Positions 49,259-58,250 of a stretch of 64,000 nucleotides of DNA are shown here, in pieces. Numbering within the stretch: the stretch's first letter is position 1; every line of letters begins with the position of its first letter. The DNA is from Lachnospiraceae bacterium AC2012. Lineage in GTDB: Bacteria > Bacillota > Clostridia > Lachnospirales > Lachnospiraceae. The DNA lies in assembly GCA_000702525.1 (NCBI GenBank), contig JNIN01000001.1:1116001-1180000 (forward strand), written 5' to 3'. The position numbers and the translations under genes are program-made. The notes beneath the pieces are model-generated. The model searched no databases. It saw only the letters and a program-made list of their open reading frames with translations, and was not told the DNA's origin.

Positions 49259-49411
49259 TCATCGCAAAACAAAGGATGTGGAAATGTTGCATTTCCACAT
49301 CCTAATCATGAAAAAATTACTTGAAAAAGGAACTAAACACATCATTCCTAGTGATACAAAGAAAAGTACTCTACTTCTCTTTTTATCCGAATCATCAATA
49401 TAATACATCAT
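49259..49411 (-). CDS. Possible 50-residue membrane protein running through a terminator
   Basis: Two tandem ATG codons preceded by AGAGGAATA. The protein starts MMYYIDDSDKKRSRVLFF and has one hydrophobic segment (VLFFVSLGMMCLVPFSSNFF). The last ~15 codons are read from the terminator hairpin at 49266-49304, so either the gene ends there by chance or is not real. It would be the last member of the P3 unit. Confidence 0.35.
   Translation of the reverse strand: MMYYIDDSDKKRSRVLFFVSLGMMCLVPFSSNFFMIRMWKCNISTSFVLR
49266..49304 (-). terminator. Terminator of the P3 unit
   Basis: Minus strand AGGATGTGGAAATG/CATTTCCACATCCT, loop CAA, then TTGTTTTG. The arms are identical to those of the clpB terminator. 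Confidence 0.85.
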
Positions 49412-49480
49412 TATTCCTCTTTAATACGTTGCTCCTTTTAAGAACCATTTTTATTATTCCAGCCTCTATTATTTTTTATA

Positions 49481-49720
49481 TCAATGAATGAATCCACATA
49501 AAAATCTTTGAGCGTAAATAATAAAAATGCCGTTAATACGAGTGAGCAAATTTTGTTTAAAAACAGCAATCTCTATTTCTGTTAGATTACTAAAAAACAA
49601 GTTACCTATCTTGTCTAAAATAAATACAGCAAATCCAAAACACAAAATCGAAACAAAAATTGTAATAAAATATAATTTCTTCTTTCTTATAAGAGTGAAA
49701 TTATACTCATTTTTCTTCAT
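49481..49720 (-). CDS. Small membrane protein of unknown function
   Basis: 79 residues from ATG 49720 (MKKNEYNFTLIRKKKLYF). One or two hydrophobic segments, the clearest FITIFVSILCFGFAVFILDKI. The ribosome site is weak (GATGAGAG). Part of the P3 series of small membrane protein genes. No family recognised. Confidence 0.5.
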   Translation of the reverse strand: MKKNEYNFTLIRKKKLYFITIFVSILCFGFAVFILDKIGNLFFSNLTEIEIAVFKQNLLTRINGIFIIYAQRFLCGFIH

Positions 49721-49752
49721 GTCTCTCATCTACTTCAAAAACCTTATTACTT

Positions 49753-50151
49753 TTATTGTCTTTCTCCAATTTCATACCATGGTATTGAAAGAATGATCAT
49801 CGCTCCCACATTCGAAGTAATAAATGGTCCACTATCTTTCACATCTAATAAAACTACTGCAATTCCCATAACCAAAAAACCACATCCTATTAGTATCGAT
49901 AAGATATCCACACAGGACTTCGGCGACCTGATTTTCACTACGATATAATGTACTAAGCAAACCACACTTAAGATAAATCCTAATAGTATCAGCCATGGAG
50001 TATAGTCGTACCAAAGATGTACTTTATCTAATACTCCAACACAACATACATATATTCCCGATATTAAGCATATTTTTCTATTAATCCTATATGCATTTAC
50101 CCATTCCATATACGGAAGCATTGCTATCCATAATCCTGCAAAAATAATCAT
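49753..50151 (-). CDS. Four-segment membrane protein of unknown function
   Basis: 132 residues with four hydrophobic segments (MIIFAGLWIAMLPYM, ICLISGIYVCCVGVL, WLILLGFILSVVCLVHYIVV, ILIGCGFLVMGIAVVLL). It lacks the conserved His and Cys of AgrB, so it is not the usual peptide-processing protease. It follows the 145-residue gene by 48 bp in the P3 unit. Confidence 0.6.
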   Translation of the reverse strand: MIIFAGLWIAMLPYMEWVNAYRINRKICLISGIYVCCVGVLDKVHLWYDYTPWLILLGFILSVVCLVHYIVVKIRSPKSCVDILSILIGCGFLVMGIAVVLLDVKDSGPFITSNVGAMIILSIPWYEIGERQ

Positions 50152-50199
50152 AAAACCCCCACCTATGCATTACTTCTTCTTTATTGTTTTCTAACTAAT

Positions 50200-50637
50200 T
50201 CAACCATTTTGCATTATTTTAATAATATCCTCCTGATATATATTAGGTACCACTATTTGGCATCTGTCATCTTCGATTTTTACCGTCACATCTGTCGTTA
50301 ACCATTCTTTATATTTGCTTGTAAAAACATAACGATATGATTTTCCTTCTTCACAACACCTCTGAACTCTTCCCCACTTCTTTTTACTTACATTATCAAC
50401 TGCTTCAATAAACTTCTCTTTATCGTTTATTGAAATATTCATCACAACAGGCTTTGCCATAATACTAAAAAACAACGTCATAAAAAACACAAATAATAAA
50501 TCTGAAAATAGAATTGTTAATACCAGCACAGGTATTAACAACTCTCCACCATCCAAAATCATCAATAAAATTATTAATACAAATACTGTTCCACCTATAG
50601 CGCCAAAATGTATACCGTACCTATCAAAAGTATTCAT
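50200..50637 (-). CDS. Membrane protein of unknown function, first gene of the P3 unit
   Basis: 145 residues. Two or three hydrophobic segments in the N-terminal half (IGGTVFVLIILLMILD, LIPVLVLTILFSDLLFVFFMTLFFSIM), then a soluble C-terminal domain (SINDKEKFIEAVDNVSKKKW to the end). The ATG lies about 30 nt after the predicted P3 start, with GGAGAGG ahead. No family recognised; context suggests a role in immunity or response to the island's product. Confidence 0.62.
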   Translation of the reverse strand: MNTFDRYGIHFGAIGGTVFVLIILLMILDGGELLIPVLVLTILFSDLLFVFFMTLFFSIMAKPVVMNISINDKEKFIEAVDNVSKKKWGRVQRCCEEGKSYRYVFTSKYKEWLTTDVTVKIEDDRCQIVVPNIYQEDIIKIMQNG

Positions 50638-50673
50638 AACTAACCTCTCCGTATTTCATTCTTTTATTATCAG

Positions 50674-50740
50674 ATTATACAAATCCATTTTCCAAAACAA
50701 TCCCTACCACCGCGAACGACCCTCTTAACACCGCGAGCGG
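50674..50740 (-). promoter_or_regulatory. Promoter P3 with LytTR direct repeats
   Basis: Repeats GCTCGCGGTG and GTTCGCGGTG, 21 bp apart (50729-50740 and 50708-50719), 28 bp to a consensus -10 TATAAT (50674-50679). Confidence 0.82.
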
Positions 50741-50790
50741 ATCACTTCATCAACAAATTAGGCAAATCTTCTTTTTTCTCACAAAAATAC

Positions 50791-50855
50791 TTGAGATGAG
50801 TTCAAAACATATAGTAAGATTTAAGCCATGAGTATCTGCCAGAGCTTAGATACTC
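50791..50855 (+). promoter_or_regulatory. Promoter and leader hairpin of the methyltransferase gene
   Basis: TTGAGA (50791-50796), 18 bp, TAAGAT (50815-50820). The leader then holds GAGTATCT/AGATACTC (50830-50837 and 50848-50855), a perfect 8-bp stem about 20 nt before the ribosome site. Confidence 0.6.
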
Positions 50856-50884
50856 CATCATATGCTAGAAAAGGAGACAATATA

Positions 50885-51505
50885 ATGTTAGACAATAAGG
50901 GATTTGATTTGTGGGCGGATGGTTACGATAAAGCCGTAGGTATTTCCGAAGAAGCAAATACCTATCCATTTGCTGGATATAAAGAAGTTCTTGGAGGGAT
51001 TTTCCAAGAAATCTTATCCACAAAAGGTGCAAAGGTTTTAGATATTGGATTTGGTACAGGAACACTTACTACAAAGCTTTACGAGAACGGTTGCGAAGTG
51101 TATGGCCAAGACTTCTCTAGTAGAATGATCGAGCTTGCGAAAGCAAAAATGCCAAATGCAAAACTATATCAAGGCGACTTTACAAAGGGGTTAGTACCTG
51201 AATTAAACACATGTAAATTTGACTATATAATTGGAACTTATTCTATGCATCATTTATCCGATGCGCAGAAGAAGATCTTCTTTAGAGATTTATTAAATCA
51301 GCTAAACGAGGGTGGCAAACTGATTATAGGTGATGTTGCTTTTAACACTAGAGATGAACTTGAGAAATGTAAATCCGAATCCGGTGACGATTGGGATGAC
51401 GATGAAATTTATTTTGTAATCGATGAATTAAGGAATGAATTTCCAAATCTTTCCTTCGAGCAGAAATCTTATTGCTCGGGAATTATTTCCATTCAGAAAT
51501 TATAG
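50885..51505 (+). CDS. Class I SAM-dependent methyltransferase
   Basis: 206 residues from ATG 50885 (AAAAGGAGAC ahead). Motif I VLDIGFGTGTLTTKL, motif II YGQDFSSRMIELAKAKM, then FDYIIGTYSMHHLSDAQK and GGKLIIGDVAF. The family includes small-molecule and tRNA methyltransferases; the substrate is unknown. It is the only plus-strand gene of the island and lies between two LytTR-type repeat pairs. Confidence 0.88.
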   Translation: MLDNKGFDLWADGYDKAVGISEEANTYPFAGYKEVLGGIFQEILSTKGAKVLDIGFGTGTLTTKLYENGCEVYGQDFSSRMIELAKAKMPNAKLYQGDFTKGLVPELNTCKFDYIIGTYSMHHLSDAQKKIFFRDLLNQLNEGGKLIIGDVAFNTRDELEKCKSESGDDWDDDEIYFVIDELRNEFPNLSFEQKSYCSGIISIQKL

Positions 51506-51518
51506 CTAAATAACTTAC

Positions 51519-51550
51519 CACCGCGAATCGACTTATACCACCGCGAACGG
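51519..51550 (-). promoter_or_regulatory. Orphan LytTR-type direct-repeat pair
   Basis: Repeats with cores GTTCGCGGTG and ATTCGCGGTG, 20 bp apart instead of 21. A TATAAT lies only 14 bp beyond, at the methyltransferase stop codon, and no gene follows on that strand. Probably a relic or duplicated module. Confidence 0.55.
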
Positions 51551-51567
51551 ACTATTTAGCGTCTCAT

Positions 51568-51605
51568 CAAAAAAGGATGTGGAAATGATACATTTCCACA
51601 TCCTC
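51568..51605 (-). terminator. Terminator after clpB
   Basis: Minus strand AGGATGTGGAAATG/CATTTCCACATCCT, then TTTTTTG. Confidence 0.95.
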
Positions 51606-51618
51606 TATCACTACAAAA

Positions 51619-54210
51619 TTATCCGGCTATCACTTCTCCGCAGAGTTCATCATCCTTCACATCAATTCGAATCACATCACCCATGGAGATATCACCGCCT
51701 AAGATGATACGAGCGGCCAGTGTTTCCACATGTTTCTGCAGATATCTCTTCAGTGGTCTTGCACCAAATGCTGGATCATAGCCATTCTCTGCAACATACT
51801 GCTTTGCCGCTTCTGTCAATTCCACATGGAGATCACGATCTGCCAGACGTTCGTTGAGTTCTACAAGAAGCAGATCGATAATATTTCCAATATGATCCTT
51901 CGTCAAAGGCTTGAACATGATAATCTCATCGAGACGATTCAAAAATTCTGGACGGAAACTGCCTCGAAGCAAATCCATAACCGACTTTTCTGTCTCAGGC
52001 GAGATATTTCCCTGATCATCCATTCCATTCAGCAGGAATTCGGAACCCAGATTTGATGTCATGATAATAATCGTATTCTTAAAATCTACCGTTCGTCCCT
52101 GCGAATCTGTAATTCGACCATCATCAAGAACCTGCAGAAGTACATTAAACACATCCGGATGCGCTTTCTCAACTTCATCAAAAAGCACAACGGAATACGG
52201 TTTTCTACGTACAGCCTCTGTCAACTGGCCGCCTTCATCATAGCCAACATATCCTGGAGGCGCTCCAATCAGACGAGACACACTATATTTCTCCATATAC
52301 TCACTCATATCCAGACGAACCATATTGTTCTCATCATCGAAAAGTGCTTCCGCAAGTGTCTTTGCAAGTTCCGTCTTACCTACACCTGTCGGTCCTAAGA
52401 ATAGAAATGATCCAATTGGCTTGCCCGGATCCTTAATTCCAGCTCGACTACGGATGATCGCTTCCGTCACTTTCTGCACCGCATCATCCTGTCCAACGAC
52501 TCTCTTATGCAGTTCCTGATCCAGATGCAAGGTCTTATTTCTCTCCGTTTCATTCAATTTTGAAACAGGGATTCCCGTCCATCTACTGATGATTTCAGCA
52601 ATCTCATCTTCTGTCACCGCCTCATGCACCAGACTGACATCCTTCGTCTTTAAGCGTTCTTCCTCTTCTTTTAACGCATTTTCAATCTGTGGAAGTTTTC
52701 CATACTGCAGTTCTGCTGCCTTTTCCAGATCATAATTCTGCTGCGCACTAGCGATTTCATTTTTCACAGCCTCTAATTGCTCACGTAATTCGGAAACCTT
52801 GTTCACCGCATGTTTCTCATTATCCCACTGCGCTTTCTTAGAATTAAATGCATCTCGAAGCTCAGACAATTCCTTCTGCAGTTCACTCAAACGCTCTTTG
52901 CTCAGGGTATCCGTCTCTTTCTTCAGTGCCGTTTCTTCGATTTCCAGCTGCATGATACGGCGATTCATCTCATCGAGTTCCGCTGGCATCGAATCGAGTT
53001 CCGTCTTAATGGAAGCACATGCCTCGTCCACCAAATCAATGGCCTTATCTGGCAGGAAACGATCGGAAATGTAACGATCCGAAAGTGTTGCAGCTGCCAC
53101 GAGTGCCGCATCCTGAATCTTCACACCATGGTACACTTCGTAACGATCCTTGATTCCTCGTAAGATGGAAATGGTATCTTCCACCGTCGGTTCATCCACC
53201 ATAACCGGCTGGAAACGTCGCTCCAGAGCCTGATCTTTCTCGATATATTCCCGATATTCATCAAGCGTTGTCGCACCAATACAATGCAGCTCTCCACGTG
53301 CCAGCATCGGTTTTAACATATTGCCAGCATCCATCGCGCCTTCCGTCTTACCGGCACCAACAATCGTATGAAGTTCGTCAATGAAAAGTATAATCTCGCC
53401 ATCACTATTTCGAATCTCATCCAAAACGGCCTTTAGACGCTCTTCAAATTCACCACGATATTTCGCGCCAGCAACCAGCGCACTCATATCCAATGCAAAT
53501 AATTTCTTATCTTTCAATGCCTCTGGTACATCGCCACGGACAATTCTCTGTGCCAATCCCTCAACAGCTGCCGTTTTACCAACACCAGGTTCACCAATCA
53601 ATACCGGATTATTCTTCGTCTTTCTTGAGAGAATTCGAATCACATTTCGAATCTCAGAATCTCTACCGATGACCGGGTCGAGCTTCTGCTCTCTTGCTCG
53701 CTCCACCATATCATAACCATACTTCTCAAGCGTATCATAGGTAGCTTCCGGATTGTCGGATGTCACACGCTGATTTCCACGCACCGTAGACAGGGCCTGC
53801 AGGAAACGATCACGCGTGATTCCAAATTCGCGGAACTTCTCCTTGATCGCACGATTCGGATGTTTGATCATGGATAAGAATAGATGCTCAACGGAAACAT
53901 ATTCATCGCCCATCGCCTTGGCTTCATCCTCTGCATGAATCAAAACTTCATTCAAATTCTTGCCGACATAGACCTGACCAGCGCCACTGACTTTCGTCAA
54001 TCTCTCGAGCATCTGAACCGCATCATTTCTAAAATACTGTAAATCTATCTCCATCTTCTCAATCAGTTTCGGTATCAAACCATCTTCCTGATTCAGAAGG
54101 GAAACCAGCAGATGCTCCTGCTCGATCTCCTGATTTCCATAATCGTATGCAAGCTTTTCTGTTCCATTCACAGCTTCCATAGATTTCTGTGTGAACTTCT
54201 GTATATTCAT
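51619..54210 (-). CDS. clpB: ATP-dependent chaperone ClpB
   Basis: Protein disaggregase working with DnaK. 863 residues from ATG 54210 (GGGAGG ahead). N-terminal substrate domain (about 1-145), AAA1 with [15 protein letters not shown], a long coiled-coil middle domain (about 400-525), and AAA2 with [19 protein letters not shown] and [17 protein letters not shown]. The middle domain separates it from ClpA/C types. Transcription starts at a promoter overlapped by a perfect CIRCE operator. Confidence 0.97.
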   Translation of the reverse strand: MNIQKFTQKSMEAVNGTEKLAYDYGNQEIEQEHLLVSLLNQEDGLIPKLIEKMEIDLQYFRNDAVQMLERLTKVSGAGQVYVGKNLNEVLIHAEDEAKAMGDEYVSVEHLFLSMIKHPNRAIKEKFREFGITRDRFLQALSTVRGNQRVTSDNPEATYDTLEKYGYDMVERAREQKLDPVIGRDSEIRNVIRILSRKTKNNPVLIGEPGVGKTAAVEGLAQRIVRGDVPEALKDKKLFALDMSALVAGAKYRGEFEERLKAVLDEIRNSDGEIILFIDELHTIVGAGKTEGAMDAGNMLKPMLARGELHCIGATTLDEYREYIEKDQALERRFQPVMVDEPTVEDTISILRGIKDRYEVYHGVKIQDAALVAAATLSDRYISDRFLPDKAIDLVDEACASIKTELDSMPAELDEMNRRIMQLEIEETALKKETDTLSKERLSELQKELSELRDAFNSKKAQWDNEKHAVNKVSELREQLEAVKNEIASAQQNYDLEKAAELQYGKLPQIENALKEEEERLKTKDVSLVHEAVTEDEIAEIISRWTGIPVSKLNETERNKTLHLDQELHKRVVGQDDAVQKVTEAIIRSRAGIKDPGKPIGSFLFLGPTGVGKTELAKTLAEALFDDENNMVRLDMSEYMEKYSVSRLIGAPPGYVGYDEGGQLTEAVRRKPYSVVLFDEVEKAHPDVFNVLLQVLDDGRITDSQGRTVDFKNTIIIMTSNLGSEFLLNGMDDQGNISPETEKSVMDLLRGSFRPEFLNRLDEIIMFKPLTKDHIGNIIDLLLVELNERLADRDLHVELTEAAKQYVAENGYDPAFGARPLKRYLQKHVETLAARIILGGDISMGDVIRIDVKDDELCGEVIAG

Positions 54211-54276
54211 AAAAACACCTCCCACTTAACCATCGTTGTTTGGTTGTTTATCCAAGCTTATTTACTTTCTAGTCTT

Positions 54277-54318
54277 GTTATAACACCGAAATTAGCACTC
54301 GTCAAGCGAGAGTGCTAA
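54277..54318 (-). promoter_or_regulatory. CIRCE operator overlapping the clpB promoter
   Basis: TTAGCACTC-N9-GAGTGCTAA at 54292-54318 is a perfect CIRCE, the HrcA repressor site. The minus-strand promoter TTGACG (54300-54305), 17 bp, TATAAC (54277-54282) overlaps it, so HrcA would block clpB until heat shock. hrcA itself is not in the window. Confidence 0.95.
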
Positions 54319-54344
54319 TAATTTTATAAAATTTTTCGCAACAT

Positions 54345-54380
54345 GAAAAAAAGCGCAAGAGGAATCATTTCCTCTTACGC
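54345..54380 (-). terminator. Terminator after the lysine ABC transporter
   Basis: Minus strand GCGTAAGAGGAA/TTCCTCTTGCGC, then TTTTTTT. Confidence 0.93.
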
Positions 54381-54398
54381 CTAATTAACTCTTATATC

Positions 54399-55136
54399 TT
54401 ATTTATAAACAGACGCCTTCAAGAACTCCTTCGTTCTCTCAGACTGTGGATTGTTGAAGAGCTGCTCTGGTGTGCCCTGCTCCTCAATCTGACCCTGATC
54501 CATGAAAACAACGCGGTCTGCAACATCACGCGCAAATCCCATCTCGTGCGTCACGATGATCATCGTCATACCCTCTTCTGCGAGTTCCTTCATGATATTC
54601 AGAACCTCGCCAACCATCTCAGGATCCAGTGCCGATGTCGGCTCATCAAAAAGCATGAGCTTTGGATTCATGCAGAGTGCACGTGCGATAGCGACACGCT
54701 GCTTCTGCCCACCGGAAATTCTACGAACATCCGCATTGGCAAATTCCGCCATGCCAACCTTCTCGAGGTACTTCATTGCCGTCTTTCTCGCTTCCTCCTT
54801 GGAAACTTTCAACACCTTCATCTGTGGCTTTATGCAGTTTTCCACAACCGTCATATTTGCAAACAGATTAAACTGCTGGAAACACATACCAACCTTCGCA
54901 CGGAAATGATTCACATCCTTGGTGTGAAGTACGTCCTGGCCAAACACAAGAATCTGGCCATCATCCGCATGCTCCAGTAAATTGATGCAACGAAGAAGTG
55001 TCGACTTACCAGATCCGGAGCTTCCGATCAGGCAGACGGTCTCGCCTTCCTGCACCTCGAAATCCACGCCCTTCAAAACTTCAAGCTTCCCAAAACGCTT
55101 GTGAATATTCTTAATTTCTACCATAGGTGCTGCCAT
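54399..55136 (-). CDS. Amino acid ABC transporter ATPase, probably lysine
   Basis: 245 residues. Walker [13 protein letters not shown]-loop CFQQFNLF, signature [15 protein letters not shown], Walker [15 protein letters not shown] and H-loop [15 protein letters not shown]. It closely matches the polar amino acid (GlnQ/HisP) branch. Starts directly after the permease stop codon. Lysine is inferred from the riboswitch upstream of the operon. Confidence 0.94.
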   Translation of the reverse strand: MAAPMVEIKNIHKRFGKLEVLKGVDFEVQEGETVCLIGSSGSGKSTLLRCINLLEHADDGQILVFGQDVLHTKDVNHFRAKVGMCFQQFNLFANMTVVENCIKPQMKVLKVSKEEARKTAMKYLEKVGMAEFANADVRRISGGQKQRVAIARALCMNPKLMLFDEPTSALDPEMVGEVLNIMKELAEEGMTMIIVTHEMGFARDVADRVVFMDQGQIEEQGTPEQLFNNPQSERTKEFLKASVYK

Positions 55137-55847
55137 CTAAGCCACCTCCTTTGTCGCTGGACGATTCATATGCTTCTCAATCGCATTTAAAATCAAACTT
55201 GTCACTGTTGTTAATATCAGATAAATCATCGCTTCGATGAAATAAGTCTCCGTGAAATGGAACGTCGAACCGGCAATACTCTTCGCCTGGAACATCAACT
55301 CTGTAATAGAGATGATCATAAGCACGGAAGAATCCTTGATGTTTACAATGAATTCATTTCCAATCGCAGGGAATGCATTTCGAATCGCCTGTGGAAGCAC
55401 AACCGTAAACATCGTCTGCGCATTTGACATACCAAGCGATCTCGCTGCTTCCGTCTGTCCCGGATCCACTGCCTGAATTCCGGAACGAACGATTTCCGCC
55501 ATATACGCACCCGTATTTACAGAAATTACGGTAATGGCTGCTTCCATCGGACTCCAATAGATGAAGTTCAACATTGCATAATAGATAAATACCGCCTGCA
55601 CCATCATTGGTGTTCCACGGAAAATCGTAATATATAAATTGATAATCAAGTCGCCAAGTTTCTTAAAGAAGCGAGCCGCCCCGCTTGCTGTGAAATCAAG
55701 CTTCACAGCGCGGAAACCACCCACCAAGAGTCCCAGGATCAGTCCCAGGACAGTGCCCGTAATGGCGATCATCAGTGTTGTGCGAACACCGAGCCATAAG
55801 CTAGGGCCATATGTTGTTAAGATATCTGTACAATTTGAAATAAACAT
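55137..55847 (-). CDS. Amino acid ABC transporter permease, probably lysine
   Basis: 236 residues. HisM/GlnP type: SLWLGVRTTLMIAITGTVLG at the start, TIFRGTPMMVQ, and the EAA loop EAARSLGMSNAQTMFTVVLP (about 150). About five membrane segments. Its ATG overlaps the binding-protein stop (TAATG), so the two are coupled. Confidence 0.94.
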   Translation of the reverse strand: MFISNCTDILTTYGPSLWLGVRTTLMIAITGTVLGLILGLLVGGFRAVKLDFTASGAARFFKKLGDLIINLYITIFRGTPMMVQAVFIYYAMLNFIYWSPMEAAITVISVNTGAYMAEIVRSGIQAVDPGQTEAARSLGMSNAQTMFTVVLPQAIRNAFPAIGNEFIVNIKDSSVLMIISITELMFQAKSIAGSTFHFTETYFIEAMIYLILTTVTSLILNAIEKHMNRPATKEVA

Positions 55848-56701
55848 TATTCATTTTCAGCCGGCTGACACTCTACGGCTGCCTCCATCATCTGATTTCT
55901 CTCTTCTTCTGTAATCTGGGAAAGTGCTCCCTCCAGCTGTGCCTGGAATTCCGGATCCGTCTTACGAACCGCAATGGAAACCGTTGTATTCGCTGTGAAT
56001 CCCTGGCCTTCTGCAAATCGAACAATCGTTAAGTCCGGATTTGCTTCTGTCACACCGATGGCTACCGGAAGTTCCGATACAACACCATCAACCGCGCCGC
56101 TCTGCAGTGCCTGAATTGCTGCTGGAAATGTTTCTGCTGCCGCTTTATGATTTACATCCTCAATCTGATCAATGACTTCATCATAAACCGTGTTCATCTG
56201 TCCCTGAATCGTAGCGCCAGTAAAATCCTGAATGCTAGTTGCATCCACATACTTGCTGTTTGCACTTACAATCATAACTTCCTCTGACTCATAGTAAGGA
56301 GAAGTGAAATTTACCTCTTCTTCTCGTTCAACAGTATCTGTCATACCTGCGATAATGCAGTCAATCTGCTGATTCTGAAGAGATAAAATCAAGTTATCCC
56401 AATCGAGTTTTACAATCTCTACTTCCTTGCCAAGGATTTCGCCAAGTCGCTTTGCCATTGCAACGTCATAGCCATCTGCATAATCTGCAGTAGAGAGCTG
56501 GATCGTCGTATCGCTTGCTTCTGGTGTCGTCCAATTGAATGGTGCGTAATTACATTCCATACCGACACGAATCACATCGGATTCTGCCGCGCTTGCGCGC
56601 TTTGCGCTACAGCCAGTCAATGTCGCACCTGTGGAAACAAGTGCAGCTGCTGTCAATGTAAGGGCAAGTAGTTTCTTTGCATACTTTGTGAATTTGCTCA
56701 T
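55847..56701 (-). CDS. Amino acid-binding lipoprotein, probably lysine
   Basis: 284 residues. Lipobox TGCSAKRA after a hydrophobic signal (Cys about 31), then the polar amino acid-binding fold: IRVGMECNYAPFNWT, YDVAMAKRLGEILGKEVEIV and DCIIAGMTDTVEREEEVNFT. First gene of the binding protein-permease-ATPase operon, about 64 bp after the riboswitch terminator. Confidence 0.93.
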   Translation of the reverse strand: MSKFTKYAKKLLALTLTAAALVSTGATLTGCSAKRASAAESDVIRVGMECNYAPFNWTTPEASDTTIQLSTADYADGYDVAMAKRLGEILGKEVEIVKLDWDNLILSLQNQQIDCIIAGMTDTVEREEEVNFTSPYYESEEVMIVSANSKYVDATSIQDFTGATIQGQMNTVYDEVIDQIEDVNHKAAAETFPAAIQALQSGAVDGVVSELPVAIGVTEANPDLTIVRFAEGQGFTANTTVSIAVRKTDPEFQAQLEGALSQITEEERNQMMEAAVECQPAENE

Positions 56702-56764
56702 CTTAGTCCTCCTGTTTCTTCCTCTTGAAATAGTAGCAACTAAAGCAATTCGCTCTTTGGAATC

Positions 56765-56797
56765 AAAAAAACCGTATGCACTATTGCATACGGTTTT
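56765..56797 (-). terminator. Regulated terminator of the lysine riboswitch
   Basis: Minus strand ACCGTATGCA/TGCATACGGT with a short loop, then TTTTTTT, directly downstream of the aptamer. Confidence 0.9.
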
Positions 56798-56807
56798 GTA
56801 TCATCGT

Positions 56808-56976
56808 AAAATAGCGCCACTTCGTTTTCGAAGGAGTGACTCGGATATTCTCCGGGCCCCCACGCATCAAACCCGCCAGCCTGATACGTTCGGCGATGGT
56901 TACCTTTCCCTTCGTTCACAGCCCGCCGGCTCCAGAAGGTACTCATCTGCATCGCTACCTCTATTGCTTTAATTTT
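56808..56976 (-). promoter_or_regulatory. Lysine riboswitch (L-box) aptamer
   Basis: Minus strand begins AATAGAGGTAGCGATGCAG then ATGAGTA; later GGGAAAGGTAACCATCGCCG, GGGGGCCCGGAG and a closing GTGGCGCTATT that pairs with the start. These are the conserved L-box blocks. With the terminator below it, lysine would switch off the transporter operon. Confidence 0.9.
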
Positions 56977-56988
56977 TAAACATGTACA

Positions 56989-57017
56989 ATCTTATAGTCT
57001 ATCTCCGGTTCTGTCAA
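56989..57017 (-). promoter_or_regulatory. Promoter of the lysine transporter operon
   Basis: TTGACA (57012-57017 complement), 17 bp, TAAGAT. The -35 lies inside an inverted repeat CCGGTT-N5-AACCGG (57005-57021). The remaining ~135 bp up to the pseudouridine synthase stop show nothing recognisable. Confidence 0.8.
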
Positions 57018-57158
57018 CCGGTTTTATCAAAAATTTGATTGCTTTATCATAATTTTGGTAAAAATGTTGCATTCTATACGTTTGGTGCAACTAACTTTAG
57101 GTAAATTTTACACAATCCAATTTATGGCAATCTAACTAAGTGAAATCCATTACGCTTT

Positions 57159-58154
57159 TTAATCAACCACTATATATCCCATATCCATTGGCAAATCTGC
57201 TCTTAAATCCATGGCCTCACCCGTAATCGGATGTGTGAATTCCAATCGATAGGAATGCAGTGCATGGCGATCTAAGATGATTGGTTTTCCCTCCGCATCG
57301 ATCTGCTGATACGTACCATTTCCATACAAATCATCCCCCAAAAGCGGATGACCGATATAGCTCATATGCACTCGAATCTGGTGCGTGCGGCCGGTGCCAA
57401 GCTGCAATTTCAATAGCGTTGCATCCTCGAAATCGGCAAGCTTCCAATACTTTGTCAGGGCATAGTCGCCTGTTTCGAAATTCACCTCGCGAAGAATCGT
57501 CGATCCTTCTACGCGGGCAATCGGCGCCTCGATCGTACCGGAATCGGGAAGTTGATTTGAGCGCTCCACCAGCGCCAAATACGTCCGATGGATGTCACGT
57601 TTCATCACATCCTGCGAAAGAATCGCAGAACTCAACATATTTTTTGCAATCAACGTCAATCCGCTCGTGTTTCGATCCAATCGGTTGATGCAACGGAAGA
57701 CAAAATTCTCCCCCTGCTCTTTGTAATATGCCATCACCGCATTGGCGAGCGAATCCTCGTAATGATTCTGCGATGGATGAATCGGAAGCCCCGCCGGCTT
57801 ATTCACCACCAGGATATCCTCGTCCTCGTAAACAACCGGTAAACGATGCGCTTCCGTTGCGCACGGTTCATCCGGCAAACGATGCGCTCCCGGCTCACAT
57901 TTCACATGATGCATTATTTCTGCGAAATCGCGCGGCACGATATTGTCCGAATTTTCCTTTTCTATCAAACGGATCTCCAAAGTATCGCCAGCATGCAGTG
58001 GCTGATAGAGATGCAACCACTCTCCATTTACAAGCACACTATTCTCCGTCTTTTTCAGACGCACAAATACCGCATGCGGATACCGCTTGCTATTCAGAAA
58101 ATCGCGAATCGACGGCCAGTCTTCAGTTATGTTATACGTAAGAATTCTATTCAT
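57159..58154 (-). CDS. RluA-family pseudouridine synthase
   Basis: 331 residues from ATG 58154; in-frame codons up to 58196 lack a good site. An S4-like RNA-binding N-terminus (about 15-75) with VFVRLKKTENSVLVNGEW, then the catalytic block CINRLDRNTSGLTLIAKN with the essential Asp, and GRTHQIRVHMSYIGHPLLGD. Converts uridines to pseudouridine in rRNA or tRNA; which site is not predictable, with RluD-like rRNA sites most likely. Confidence 0.93.
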   Translation of the reverse strand: MNRILTYNITEDWPSIRDFLNSKRYPHAVFVRLKKTENSVLVNGEWLHLYQPLHAGDTLEIRLIEKENSDNIVPRDFAEIMHHVKCEPGAHRLPDEPCATEAHRLPVVYEDEDILVVNKPAGLPIHPSQNHYEDSLANAVMAYYKEQGENFVFRCINRLDRNTSGLTLIAKNMLSSAILSQDVMKRDIHRTYLALVERSNQLPDSGTIEAPIARVEGSTILREVNFETGDYALTKYWKLADFEDATLLKLQLGTGRTHQIRVHMSYIGHPLLGDDLYGNGTYQQIDAEGKPIILDRHALHSYRLEFTHPITGEAMDLRADLPMDMGYIVVD

Positions 58155-58250
58155 GTCCCCTATCATATCCTTTTCCCAGTTGTATTTCCACCACACAAAA
58201 TATAAAATATGTATAAAGGAAATCTATCAAGAATAAAAGGAGATGTAATT

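Noticed and set aside
49753-50151. AgrB peptide protease
   Set aside because: Right size class for a membrane protein in such a locus, but the AgrB His and Cys motif is absent and the candidate peptide has no Cys.
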